A stretch of 64,000 nt of DNA, taken from positions 3,906,001 to 3,970,000 of the forward strand of contig NZ_JACBZH010000001.1 of the NCBI RefSeq assembly GCF_013407855.1. The letters are read 5' to 3'. Both the position numbers and the translations under genes were made by a program. Below, in pieces: positions 9,841 to 18,484 of this stretch. The DNA is from Actinopolymorpha rutila. GTDB lineage: Bacteria; Actinomycetota; Actinomycetes; Propionibacteriales; Actinopolymorphaceae. Every line of letters starts with the position of its first letter. The stretch's first letter is position 1. Under the pieces are notes generated by a model that did no database searches, was not told the origin of the DNA, and was given only the letters and a program-made list of their open reading frames with translations.

Positions 9841-11157
9841 CTAGCTCGCGTCGCAGGGCAGACCGGGTCGTCCACCGGCGGGCAGCCGGTCCCCTGACCC
9901 GGAGGTAGCACGCACGCCGGTGCCGGCGAGTGCAAGGCTGAGCCCCATCAGCCACCAGAACTGCACTTGGTACTCACCGGAGAGGAACAACTGGGCGGCC
10001 AGCAGCCCGATCAGTCCGATCAGAATGCCGCGAGCCAGCAGTTCGCCGTCCCGATCGCCATCCGTTGCAGCGCCCTGGGCCGACCGAAACGCCGTGGCGA
10101 CCGCACCGCCGACCACGGTCAGGAACAGCAACATCCCAACGATCCCCAGTTCGGCCTGGATCTCGAGGTAGCTGTTGTGCACGATCCTCTGATGTACTGC
10201 GTCCGTTGCAGGATCCCTGCCGAATCGCTGCTCAACCGCCGCCCGGTAGTTCCCCGCTCCGACACCGGCGATCGGTTGTTGTGCGATCAGCCGCGCGGCG
10301 TGCGCCCACAGTGGAAATCGATTCGACGCATCCGACCGACGACCGGAAGCGTCGCTGTGGACAACGCTGACCAGCCGATCCACTGACTCCGTTGGGGCGA
10401 GGAAGGCGTAGTAGAAGACCCCGATCAGCACCAACACTCCGCACAGCGCAGCGATGCGACCTCGCAGGCGGCCGCCGAGTACCAGCCCCGCGCCGAGCAT
10501 CACCGCGGTTGCCGCCAGACCACCTCTCGACTGCGTGAGCAACATTCCCGTCAGGAGCGCGACCAGGATGGCCGCGAGGGCGACCCGGCCTTGTCGGTTG
10601 CGTACGTAGGACAGGCCGAACAGGCCGAGCGCGATGGCGGGCACCAGGGCGGCGGCCAGGTCGTTCGGATCCCCCACGCCGCCGGAAAGGCGGGTGGGGT
10701 CGAACACAGCGCCCACGACGGGAGGACCGGGCTTGAAGATCAGGCCGAAGGCGACAGTGAGTGCCCCACCGGCGACGAAGGCCAGGGTCAGCGTCAGGAC
10801 TGCGCGGCGATCTCGGCCGCCGGTGAAGACCACGACGAGGAGAGCGGCCCCCATGGCCACCCGCCCGGCGGACGCGAGCGCGCTCCCCCGATCGGTTGCC
10901 CACAAGGTGGACGACAGCGACCACATCACCAGCCCGACAGTCGCCACCGCGACGAGCCTGTGCTCCCGCCAGAGGACCCGTGGGTGGTCGGATCGCCAGA
11001 CGACGGCCAACCAGGCAACTGCGACGATGCACCCGACGACCTTCAGCTTGCCGTTCACGGAGTTCGGCACGGCCGGGAAGAACGACATGAGGGTGAACAG
11101 ACTCAGGCCGACCAGGAGCACCTGGTCAGCCCGGCCCTCACGCGGCAGGCGGTTCAC
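9841..11157 (-). CDS. O-antigen ligase / polysaccharide polymerase (Wzy-like)
   Basis: About 438 residues with 10-12 predicted membrane helices and a Wzy_C-type loop (GAGNYRAAVEQRFG, then DAVHQRIVHNSYLEIQAELG) carrying the conserved periplasmic Arg and His. It polymerises or ligates undecaprenyl-linked repeat units outside the membrane. The start used is the GTG at 11157, inside a GTGA overlap with a 17-codon frame that itself overlaps the upstream glycosyltransferase stop (see 11154-11207). A true start at 11207 with a frameshift is an alternative. It is the last gene of the minus-strand operon. Confidence 0.85.
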   Translation of the reverse strand: MNRLPREGRADQVLLVGLSLFTLMSFFPAVPNSVNGKLKVVGCIVAVAWLAVVWRSDHPRVLWREHRLVAVATVGLVMWSLSSTLWATDRGSALASAGRVAMGAALLVVVFTGGRDRRAVLTLTLAFVAGGALTVAFGLIFKPGPPVVGAVFDPTRLSGGVGDPNDLAAALVPAIALGLFGLSYVRNRQGRVALAAILVALLTGMLLTQSRGGLAATAVMLGAGLVLGGRLRGRIAALCGVLVLIGVFYYAFLAPTESVDRLVSVVHSDASGRRSDASNRFPLWAHAARLIAQQPIAGVGAGNYRAAVEQRFGRDPATDAVHQRIVHNSYLEIQAELGIVGMLLFLTVVGGAVATAFRSAQGAATDGDRDGELLARGILIGLIGLLAAQLFLSGEYQVQFWWLMGLSLALAGTGVRATSGSGDRLPAGGRPGLPCDAS

Positions 11158-11207
11158 GAGATGAACCGCAGGATCGTCACCGCCACACCGATGTCGAACG
11201 AACTCAT
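11154..11207 (-). CDS. 17-codon coupling ORF between glycosyltransferase and ligase
   Basis: ATG at 11207 overlaps the upstream stop (ATGA), and its own TGA overlaps the ligase GTG (GTGA). The product would be 17 residues with an LRFIS end. It is either a translational-coupling mini-ORF or the original ligase N-terminus cut off by an indel. No family is recognisable. Confidence 0.35.
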   Translation of the reverse strand: MSSFDIGVAVTILRFIS

Positions 11208-12442
11208 CGCGGTCGTCCGCTGGTGGAGAACCGCTGCTGCACGATTCGGGCCAGCCCGCGCATGCGTTCGTCGCGGGAGGGCAGGCCGTCGACGTAGGTC
11301 GCACCACGGCGGCCGAGTTCACCGCGCCTCTGGTCATCGTCCAGGAGTTGCCGGATGGTGGCGGCGATTCCTTCGGGATCACCGGGAGCAGTACACACGC
11401 CACAGCCAACCTCGGTGACGAGCGTCGCCGCGTCGCCGCCGCCGGCGTACACGATCGGCCTCCCCGCGGCCATGTACTCGAGCAACTTGGACGGTCGGGC
11501 CGTTCGGTTGAGAGTCGACGAGTCGGCCACCTGGGCGAACAGCAGGTCGCTGTCACCGAACAGGCCGGGCAACTGGGCAGGGCGCACATACCCCACCAGG
11601 CGAACGTTGTCACATCCCGACCGGCGCACCTGCTGTTGCAGTCTGGACCGCTGGGGACCGTCACCCGCGATGACGAAGTCCACATCGGGAAGTCGTTGCG
11701 CCGCTTCGACAAGCGTGGAGAGCTCCTGGGCCTTCCCGAGAAGACCGACGTAGGAGACAACGGGTCGCGCCCGCTGGGAACGCGACCGGCTGCCCGCGAG
11801 CGCGACCCGTAGCGGTTCGGTGATCCCGTTCTCGACAGTGACGATGCGGTCAGCGGCGACTCCCGCCTCCAGGGCCATCCGGGCGATACCCGGCGTGGCG
11901 GCGACCAACAGGTCGCAGCGGCGGGCGGTCGCCCACATCGCGGAGCAAAGTGCCGAGGCGAGCAGGCGCAGGAACCGGTTGCCGCCGGTCATCTCGCCGG
12001 TCATCGCCCAGGTGATGTCTCGGACGTCCCACACGAACGCCGCCCGTTTCATCCGGGCGGCAACCAGCCCGACCGGCCCCAGAAACATGGTCGGCGACGA
12101 TGTGACGACGACGTCGGCCCGCACTCCGAGGCCGCGTAGGGCGAGTACGAAGGCCACCCACTGCTCCCGGGCTGCCCGGCCAAGTGCGGAACGGTGCCGG
12201 TGTGGCGAGAAGCGGAAGCGGCGCCGGATCGAGAACGGGACCATGGAGTCGAAGCCGGCCACCGCCTCGGCCTCGAAGCAGTTCTGGTTGGGGTAGCCCG
12301 GATACAGGGCAACGACGGTCAACGCATGTGTCTCGGCGAGGGCACCGGCCAGCGCATGCGCGCGGTTGGCACCCGCGAAGGTCTCCGGGGGGAAGAACTG
12401 GGTGAGGAACAACACCGTCGGACGACGACTCGCGTTCGCCAC
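11204..12442 (-). CDS. Glycosyltransferase family 4 (WbuB-like)
   Basis: About 412 residues, GT-B fold. The N-terminal domain opens with TVLFLTQFFPPETFAGANRA, typical of the WbuB-like subgroup. The C-terminal domain has the donor-site region (VSYVGLLGKAQ, then FVIAGDGPQR) and a PSKLLEYMAAGRPIVY nucleotide-sugar motif with the retaining-enzyme Glu. The GTG at 12442 has GAGGGGG about 9 bp upstream; an ATG at 12460 is an alternative. It likely adds one sugar of the repeat unit on the cytoplasmic face. It lies 43 bp after the asparagine synthase gene. Confidence 0.87.
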   Translation of the reverse strand: MANASRRPTVLFLTQFFPPETFAGANRAHALAGALAETHALTVVALYPGYPNQNCFEAEAVAGFDSMVPFSIRRRFRFSPHRHRSALGRAAREQWVAFVLALRGLGVRADVVVTSSPTMFLGPVGLVAARMKRAAFVWDVRDITWAMTGEMTGGNRFLRLLASALCSAMWATARRCDLLVAATPGIARMALEAGVAADRIVTVENGITEPLRVALAGSRSRSQRARPVVSYVGLLGKAQELSTLVEAAQRLPDVDFVIAGDGPQRSRLQQQVRRSGCDNVRLVGYVRPAQLPGLFGDSDLLFAQVADSSTLNRTARPSKLLEYMAAGRPIVYAGGGDAATLVTEVGCGVCTAPGDPEGIAATIRQLLDDDQRRGELGRRGATYVDGLPSRDERMRGLARIVQQRFSTSGRPR

Positions 12443-12485
12443 GTGACCCAACCCCCTCATGAGTGCGGCCGCGGCACGGTTGCCT

Positions 12486-14285
12486 TTACCCGCAGTCGAG
12501 ATGTCCCAACCAGGCATGAAGGAGCAACACGGTCCACAACTGGCGCGCGGTCATTGCCTCCGGACGCGCCAGGTACTCGCCGGTGAAGACCGTCATCACG
12601 GAGTTCTGACGACGCCCGGCCGCCGGGCGTACGAGGTCCAGGACCAGGTCCCGCATCCGAGCTTGCCGCTGCCACCGCTCCAGTGGTGTCGGAAATCCCC
12701 GCTTGTCGCGGCGGTGCGCGACAGCTCGCGGGAGCCAGGGTGCGACGGCATGGCGCAGTACAGGCTTACTCGTTCCCCGCTGGAAGTGGTGCCCATCGGG
12801 CAGCCGGGTGGCGAAGTCGACGAGTCGGTGATCGAGCAGCGGTGTACGCGACTCGACCGAAGACGCCATGCTGATACGGTCCTCCGCGTGCAGGAGCCCT
12901 GGCAGGTAATGCTGCAGGTCCCAGCGCATCAGCTGGGCAGCTGACGTGAACCCGCCAGGCCCCCGGCGGGCACGCTCCCGCACCTCGGGTGCAACCGACC
13001 TCAGGAAGCCTGGGTCAAGATCGGCGTCGCGTACCGTCTGTGGCCGCGTGAGACGCCCTCCCGCCTCAGCGGCCAGCCGGCAGAGCTCGACAGCAGCCGC
13101 CGACCGTTGCCGGAGATCATGGTGGCGCAGCAGTTGCCGAAAGTGCAGTCCGCGGTGACGGAGGTAACCGCCGAACAGCTCGTCGCCGCCATGGCCCGCG
13201 AGGACCACCTTGATGCCGGCGCGTGCAGTGGCGTCGTAGACGAGTTGCTGTGGCAGCACCCCGGGTCCGACGACCGGCTCGTCAAGGTGCCAGACGACCC
13301 GGCGGAACACTTCTGCCAACGCATCGACGTCGAGGTCGATCTCCACCCGGCGACAGCCGGCGCCATCGGCGACCAACCGCGACCATTTTCGTTCGTCGGC
13401 CCACCGAGGCTCGGCGAACGCTCCGGTGAAGGTGGCCAGCTCCACAGCTCCGCCGCGCGCAGCGGCCGCTGTCACCGCACTGGAGTCGAGCCCGCCGGAC
13501 AGGTGGGTACCTACCGGCACGTCGCTGCGTAACCGCAGGCGGGTGGCGTCGGCCAACAACTCCCGTACGACTTCGGCGTCCTCGGCGCCGGTGCGTCCGG
13601 CGATCGGCTCGCAGCTTGGCCGCCACCACTCTCGAACCGTCTCCCGGCGGTCCGCGTCGATGTGCAGGGTGTGACCGGGCGGGAGAGACCGGATTTCCTC
13701 GAAGAGGCTGCCGCCTGCCGACACGTACCCTTGGCCGATGAATTCGTAGATGCCGCTGGGTGACACACGTCGTGCCGCCAGACCTGCCGCGATCAGCGCC
13801 TTGTGTTCGGAGGCAAACGCGAATCGCTGGTCGTTGGAGACGTAGACGAACGGCTTGACGCCCAGCCGGTCGCGGGCACAGAACAGCTCGCGGGACCACC
13901 GGTCGTAGATGGCGAACGCGAACATGCCGTTCAGGCGCTCAAGGCAGTCCGCTCCCCACGCCGCGTACGCCGCAAGCAGCACCTCGGTGTCGCCGGTCGA
14001 GCGGAACCTCACACCGTCCCGCTCGAGGACCCGGCGCAACTCCACGAAGTTGTAGATCGCACCGTTGTAGGTACAGACGTAGCGGCCCGAGGGATCCGAC
14101 ATCGGCTGCCGACCCATTGGGCTGGTGTCGAGCACAGCCAGTCGGCAGTGCCCCAGCCCCACATCGCGGTCCTCGAAGGTCCCCGAACCGTCCGGGCCCC
14201 GGTGGCGCTGGGCGGCGAGCATCTGGGACAACGCATCCGGGTCCCTCGGCGTGCGTCGGTCCACGATGCCGGCGATCCCACACAT
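12486..14285 (-). CDS. asnB: Asparagine synthase (glutamine-hydrolysing)
   Basis: 599 residues. The start is fixed by MCGIAGIVD, where Cys2 becomes the N-terminal nucleophile of the class II glutaminase domain (motifs RHRGPDG and YNGAIYNF). The synthetase domain has the PP-loop LSGGLDSSA and the AGHGGDELFGGY and SMASSVESRTPLLDH motifs. Copies inside polysaccharide clusters often amidate uronic acid or other carboxyl sugars instead of making free asparagine. That fits the neighbouring uronate epimerase-like gene but is inference. Its start overlaps the upstream glycosyltransferase stop (TGATG). Confidence 0.92.
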   Translation of the reverse strand: MCGIAGIVDRRTPRDPDALSQMLAAQRHRGPDGSGTFEDRDVGLGHCRLAVLDTSPMGRQPMSDPSGRYVCTYNGAIYNFVELRRVLERDGVRFRSTGDTEVLLAAYAAWGADCLERLNGMFAFAIYDRWSRELFCARDRLGVKPFVYVSNDQRFAFASEHKALIAAGLAARRVSPSGIYEFIGQGYVSAGGSLFEEIRSLPPGHTLHIDADRRETVREWWRPSCEPIAGRTGAEDAEVVRELLADATRLRLRSDVPVGTHLSGGLDSSAVTAAAARGGAVELATFTGAFAEPRWADERKWSRLVADGAGCRRVEIDLDVDALAEVFRRVVWHLDEPVVGPGVLPQQLVYDATARAGIKVVLAGHGGDELFGGYLRHRGLHFRQLLRHHDLRQRSAAAVELCRLAAEAGGRLTRPQTVRDADLDPGFLRSVAPEVRERARRGPGGFTSAAQLMRWDLQHYLPGLLHAEDRISMASSVESRTPLLDHRLVDFATRLPDGHHFQRGTSKPVLRHAVAPWLPRAVAHRRDKRGFPTPLERWQRQARMRDLVLDLVRPAAGRRQNSVMTVFTGEYLARPEAMTARQLWTVLLLHAWLGHLDCG

Positions 14286-15382
14286 CAGCCCTCCCCCTCT
14301 GTGATTCGGTTCCCGAGCCTGAGCGCCTCCATGACACCTTCGAACCGGCCGAGGTTGGTCGCCAGGTCGGCTCGCGCGAGCACGATGCGTCTGTTGTGGC
14401 CGGCTGCTGTCTCCCGGTCGAGCGCGGCACCGCGAATGATGCCGTCGGCGACATCGGCGGCTTTGGTTCCCACCAGGACAGCTCCCATCGGGCCGGCCCA
14501 CGGGCGGTTGGCAGGGATATCGCTGAGGACGGGGATCGCACCGAGGGCCATGGCTTCCAGCACCGCCAGTGATGCGCCGTCTCGACTGGAGAGGCTGACC
14601 GCGAGGTCGGCTCGAGCGAAGTGTTCCTCGACCTTCGCCGGCGGCAGTGTTCCCAGGAAGCGCACGAGTCCGGTGAGCCCGGCTCGATCGCAGATCCGGC
14701 TCAGCCGACGGCGGTCGGGACCGTCGCCGATGATCTCGCACTCGAAGGCGATGTCCCGTCGCTTCAGGATCGACAGCGCGGCGAGGAGCAGGTCGACACG
14801 GTAGAGCCGCATGAGCGGGCGGGCGCTGACGATGCGCAGCGGCCGGGTCGGCCGGGTCCTGCCAGTCGTCCGGCGGCCGTCGCACAGCCTGGCCAGCCGT
14901 TCTGCCTCCACGCCGTACTGGAAAACCAGAACCGGTGCCCGCACCCCTCCCCGTACCTTGTCGACCGCATCCCGCATGTGGTCGGCGGGGACCGTGACAA
15001 GGTCGGCACGGCGGAGCACCCAGCGCACCACCGGTCGCTTGGCAGGGTGGCGAGGTGCATCGAGAACGTCGTCGCCATGCGCGGTGACGATGAGCGGTCG
15101 AACGCCGGCGCCCACAGCGAGGGCCCCGTAGCTGGTCGCGTAATGGGCGTGGACGAGATCGGGCCGCAGACCGCGAAGGATCCGGCGGGTCGCGGAGATC
15201 CGTCCCAGGTAGCCGAGCTTTCCCGGCCAGGGAACGCCCAGATCGTGAAGCCTGTAGCCGTCCGTGGGGTGGCCTGACATTCCGCAGGTCAGCAGGTGGA
15301 CGTCGTGACCTCGTTCGGCGAAGAACGACACCCACCGCCGGGTGTGAATCGAGCCGTGGGCTCCCAGGTAGGCGATGCGCAT
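14285..15382 (-). CDS. Glycosyltransferase family 4
   Basis: 365 residues beginning MRIAYLGAHGSIHTRRW, a GT-B N-terminus of the polysaccharide type; the ATG overlaps the previous stop (TGATG), and the long open frame upstream is not used. HAHYATSYGALA and VTAHGDDVLD mark the acceptor domain, and CEIIGDGPDRRRL plus SLSSRDGASLAVLEAMALG with the catalytic E-x7-E region mark the donor domain. One of four glycosyltransferases in the operon; the specificity is unknown. Confidence 0.87.
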   Translation of the reverse strand: MRIAYLGAHGSIHTRRWVSFFAERGHDVHLLTCGMSGHPTDGYRLHDLGVPWPGKLGYLGRISATRRILRGLRPDLVHAHYATSYGALAVGAGVRPLIVTAHGDDVLDAPRHPAKRPVVRWVLRRADLVTVPADHMRDAVDKVRGGVRAPVLVFQYGVEAERLARLCDGRRTTGRTRPTRPLRIVSARPLMRLYRVDLLLAALSILKRRDIAFECEIIGDGPDRRRLSRICDRAGLTGLVRFLGTLPPAKVEEHFARADLAVSLSSRDGASLAVLEAMALGAIPVLSDIPANRPWAGPMGAVLVGTKAADVADGIIRGAALDRETAAGHNRRIVLARADLATNLGRFEGVMEALRLGNRITEGEG

Positions 15383-16248
15383 CAGCCCAGGACTCCTCGA
15401 TGGTGATGGTGGCGGAACCGGAGTTTTCGCCCGGCGGCGATGGCGACGGTCCTTGGACTTCGCCAGGCCCGCTGCCACGCGACGGCGGTGGAGGCGAAGA
15501 CCGGATCGTCCACGAGGCGGCTGAGTGCCAACATCTGTTGGATGTGGAGGTGGTGGTAGAAGGGGCTTGCCACGTTGACCGGCCCGTCGGGACGCAGGTC
15601 GTAGCGTGACCAGCCACCCTCCAGTCCGTACATCCACAGCCGACGGGCAAGGGCGGTGACACCTTCGTCGAACGCGCTCCTGGCTCGCGCCGCGACCTGA
15701 CCCGAACCCGCCGCCGCCACGTCGTAGAGCCCCCACAGGGCGAAGATCCAGCCGTTGAGTACGTGGACCGGCGGAGCGGTCGGGTACTCCTGCAGAACCG
15801 GCCCGTCGGGGGTGGCGGCCACTAGATCGGTTCCGGACTCGGTGAGGCAGGTGATCGCTTTGATGGCAGCGTCACGCAGTTCGCTCGTACGGAGGGCTGT
15901 CGCCCCGCGCAGCAGGAGGCTGGCCGCCTCACCCTGGGCCATCGCCGAGAACCACGGCGGATCCAGCCGATAGGTGTGACCCATGGGCAACTCGTAGGGC
16001 AGGAGGCCCGCGGGGGTCATCCGTCCGATGAGCCAACGGGTAGCGCGCCCTACGACATGGAGCCATTCGGGCTCATTGGCAGCCAGCTGCCACGCCCCGA
16101 GACCGATCTGAGCCACCGTCACGGGGTTTGTGGCCACGGACAGGCGGCGGTGATTGCTTCGGGCGAAACGGCTCAGGTCGTTGTAGTAGCCGTCGAGTGG
16201 GTAGCCAGGACGGAACGACGCCAGCGGTTGGCAACGGATGGCGGTCAT
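15382..16248 (-). CDS. D-glucuronyl C5-epimerase C-terminal domain protein
   Basis: 288 residues that match the C-terminal catalytic domain of heparosan-type glucuronyl C5-epimerases: SAMAQGEAASLLLRGA, then HVLNGWIFALWGLYD, and GWSRYDLRPDGPVNVASPF followed by YHHLHIQQMLAL. The fold is an (alpha/alpha) barrel. No signal peptide is seen, so it acts in the cytoplasm or is exported with the polymer. Family members convert D-glucuronate to L-iduronate in a chain, which would mean the polysaccharide carries uronic acids. The ATG overlaps the upstream gene by 4 bp (ATGA) and the stop overlaps the next gene. Confidence 0.82.
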   Translation of the reverse strand: MTAIRCQPLASFRPGYPLDGYYNDLSRFARSNHRRLSVATNPVTVAQIGLGAWQLAANEPEWLHVVGRATRWLIGRMTPAGLLPYELPMGHTYRLDPPWFSAMAQGEAASLLLRGATALRTSELRDAAIKAITCLTESGTDLVAATPDGPVLQEYPTAPPVHVLNGWIFALWGLYDVAAAGSGQVAARARSAFDEGVTALARRLWMYGLEGGWSRYDLRPDGPVNVASPFYHHLHIQQMLALSRLVDDPVFASTAVAWQRAWRSPRTVAIAAGRKLRFRHHHHRGVLG

Positions 16249-17348
16249 CGGATCACCACCTGGGCTTCGGTCGCTTCGGCGTACATGCTGTCCAACCTGG
16301 CGACGGTCGAGGGGAGGTCGTGCTGATCACGGACACGGCGCCGCCCGGCGGCACCGATTCGAGCTGCCAAGTCCGGCGTCGCGCGAAGGGTGGCGATGGC
16401 GCTCACGAGGCAGTCGGCGTCGCCGGGTGGGACGAGCACGCCGGCGCCGTCGGCGAGCAGCTCCGGCAGCCCGCCGACGGCGGTGGCGATCACCGGGACG
16501 CCGGCTGCCATGGCTTCGAGCGCCACCAGAGGGAGGCCCTCCCAGGTGCTGCAGAGAACGGAGATGTCGAACGCTGCTGCCAGCCGTCCGGCATCGCGTC
16601 GTTCACCCGCCCAGACGAGGTGATCGGCGATGCCGAGATCTTCGGCAAGGGTCTCGAGGAACGCGCGTCGGGGACCGTCGCCTACCGCACATATCGTCAC
16701 AGCCTGATGGGCCGTTACGAGCCGAGCTGCCGCTCGTAGCAGGAGCTCGTGGTTCTTCTCCGGACGCAGCCGCGCGACGATGCCGACCACGAACGCCGTC
16801 GCGGGAAGCCCCAACTCCTGCCGTGCGGCCCTCCGTGCCATGGGCCGGCCGGGAGGGATCGCGTTCGGCAGGACATGGACCTTGTGCGCCGGCACGCCGT
16901 CGCCGACGACCTGATGGGCGACCGGCGCGGACACACAGACAAAGTGGGACGTCACGGGTGCGATCCAGCGGCGGTTGAGGAACGACCGCAGTCTGGAGGG
17001 AGTTCCGCTCCAGTTGTGCTCGTGAACGATGAGTGGGCGGCGGGACATCCGGGCCAGGAGAGCGCCCCACACGTTGCTCGAGAACTTGTGAGCGTGGATG
17101 AGGTCGCAGCCCTGCGCCGCCCGCCGGGCGCGTCGGTACGCAACGAGCGAGAGCCGCCGCCGTCGCCCCAGCACCGTCACCGGAATGTCGGCGGCATCGA
17201 GTTGTTGCTGCAGCGGACCGGTTTCCCGGGTGACGACCACGTGGGGTGCGAATCGGCGGCGGTCGACGCCACACGCGAGGTCGACTGCCACGCGTTCGGC
17301 TCCGCCTGTCGCGAGAGTGTCGATGAGCACCATGACCTGGGACGTCAC
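16245..17348 (-). CDS. Glycosyltransferase family 4
   Basis: 367 residues. VLIDTLATGGAERVAVDLA is the classic GT4 opening. HAHKFSSNVWGALLARM and VHEHNWSG follow, and the donor site is seen in VGIVARLRPEKNHELLLRAA, CAVGDGPRR and CSTWEGLPLVALEAMAAG with the E-x7-E pair. It overlaps both neighbours by 4 bp. A cytoplasmic, membrane-associated enzyme extending the lipid-linked repeat unit; donor and acceptor cannot be named. Confidence 0.9.
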   Translation of the reverse strand: MTSQVMVLIDTLATGGAERVAVDLACGVDRRRFAPHVVVTRETGPLQQQLDAADIPVTVLGRRRRLSLVAYRRARRAAQGCDLIHAHKFSSNVWGALLARMSRRPLIVHEHNWSGTPSRLRSFLNRRWIAPVTSHFVCVSAPVAHQVVGDGVPAHKVHVLPNAIPPGRPMARRAARQELGLPATAFVVGIVARLRPEKNHELLLRAAARLVTAHQAVTICAVGDGPRRAFLETLAEDLGIADHLVWAGERRDAGRLAAAFDISVLCSTWEGLPLVALEAMAAGVPVIATAVGGLPELLADGAGVLVPPGDADCLVSAIATLRATPDLAARIGAAGRRRVRDQHDLPSTVARLDSMYAEATEAQVVIR

Positions 17349-18484
17349 CGTCGCACCGCCCCGGGGCGCAGCAACTGTTCGTACATGTCGGCCATCCTGC
17401 GGGCCCAGCTCCGCATGTCATAGTGCGAGACGACGTGGGCTCGGTTCACGGCGCCGAGGGCCGGCCACGACGACCGTCGTCGGAGCAGGTCCTCGATCCC
17501 CTCGGCCAGGCGGACCGGATCCGCGATCGGGACAGCCACGCAGCCGTCGACTCCATCGAAGATCTCCCGCTGGCCGGCAGCGAGCGTTGCCACCACGACG
17601 GTGCCGCTGGCCATGGCCTCCACGACGCCGTTGCCGAACCCTTCCGAACGGCTGGCTGAGACGAAGATGTCGGCGGCCTGGTGAAGGTCGGAGACCTTGT
17701 CGGTGAATGCCAGTGAGCGCACCGGTTCATTCCCCGCTGGAGCGCCGACGCTGACATAGACCAGCCGAGTAAGCCCCTTCTCCTGGAGCATCCTCGCCGC
17801 GGCCACCAGGAGATCGCCGCCCTTTCGTCTCCAGGCCCAACCCAGGTGCAGAACGAGTACGTCGTCGCGCTGCAGCCCCAGCTCGGCGCGCACGCGGTCC
17901 CGGACTGACGGCCTCGGGCTGAACGCCTCCGTGTCGCAGCCCGCGATCATTGCCGAGGCCTTCGCTCCGAGGCCTCGAAGGGCGGCCTCGCGAGCCAAGG
18001 CGTCAGTGACCGCGAAGCAGCTGTCCACGGTGCGGCTCGGCACGCGGTAACGTACGACGTCCTTGACCCTCCGCCGCAGGGATCGCCGATCGACGTCCTC
18101 CTCGAGGGCCGTCCGGTAGTGCCACAGCAGGCAGCACGACCGATCCCGCCGGCGCATCCGGCCGACGGCCAGAGCGGCCGGCAGGTCGTAACTCCCGAAG
18201 TGGGTGTGGATGATCGAGGCTCCGGTCTCCTCGACCATCTCGTACAACTGCCGGGCCGTCCGCAACATCGAGCGGTTCGCAGAGCCGTGGACGATTCCCA
18301 CCCAGGATCCGTCGGCCTGCTGTCGGCGGAACCATGTTGCACCCTCAGCGGCGGGCGGAAAGGCGAAGGCACATCGCCCGGTTCCGCGACGGCGAAGTTC
18401 CTCGTCCAGCATCCCCAACTGGGCGATGAACGCTCCCGGGTACGGCGCGGCGTAGTCGGCGACGTGGAGCACCACCGAGTTCAA
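17345..18484 (-). CDS. Glycosyltransferase family 4, TTG start
   Basis: 379 residues. The start chosen is a TTG in a TTGA overlap with the flippase stop, with GAGGAAGG upstream; a GTG a few codons later is the alternative. VLHVADYAAPYPGAFIAQL at the N-terminus and HTHFGSYDLPAALAVGRM mark the acceptor domain. LHLGWAWRRKGGDLLVAAA, FVSASRSEGFGNGVVEAMA and the paired Glu residues mark the retaining GT-B donor domain. It belongs to the same overlapping operon and adds a sugar to the lipid-linked unit. Confidence 0.87.
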   Translation of the reverse strand: MNSVVLHVADYAAPYPGAFIAQLGMLDEELRRRGTGRCAFAFPPAAEGATWFRRQQADGSWVGIVHGSANRSMLRTARQLYEMVEETGASIIHTHFGSYDLPAALAVGRMRRRDRSCCLLWHYRTALEEDVDRRSLRRRVKDVVRYRVPSRTVDSCFAVTDALAREAALRGLGAKASAMIAGCDTEAFSPRPSVRDRVRAELGLQRDDVLVLHLGWAWRRKGGDLLVAAARMLQEKGLTRLVYVSVGAPAGNEPVRSLAFTDKVSDLHQAADIFVSASRSEGFGNGVVEAMASGTVVVATLAAGQREIFDGVDGCVAVPIADPVRLAEGIEDLLRRRSSWPALGAVNRAHVVSHYDMRSWARRMADMYEQLLRPGAVRR

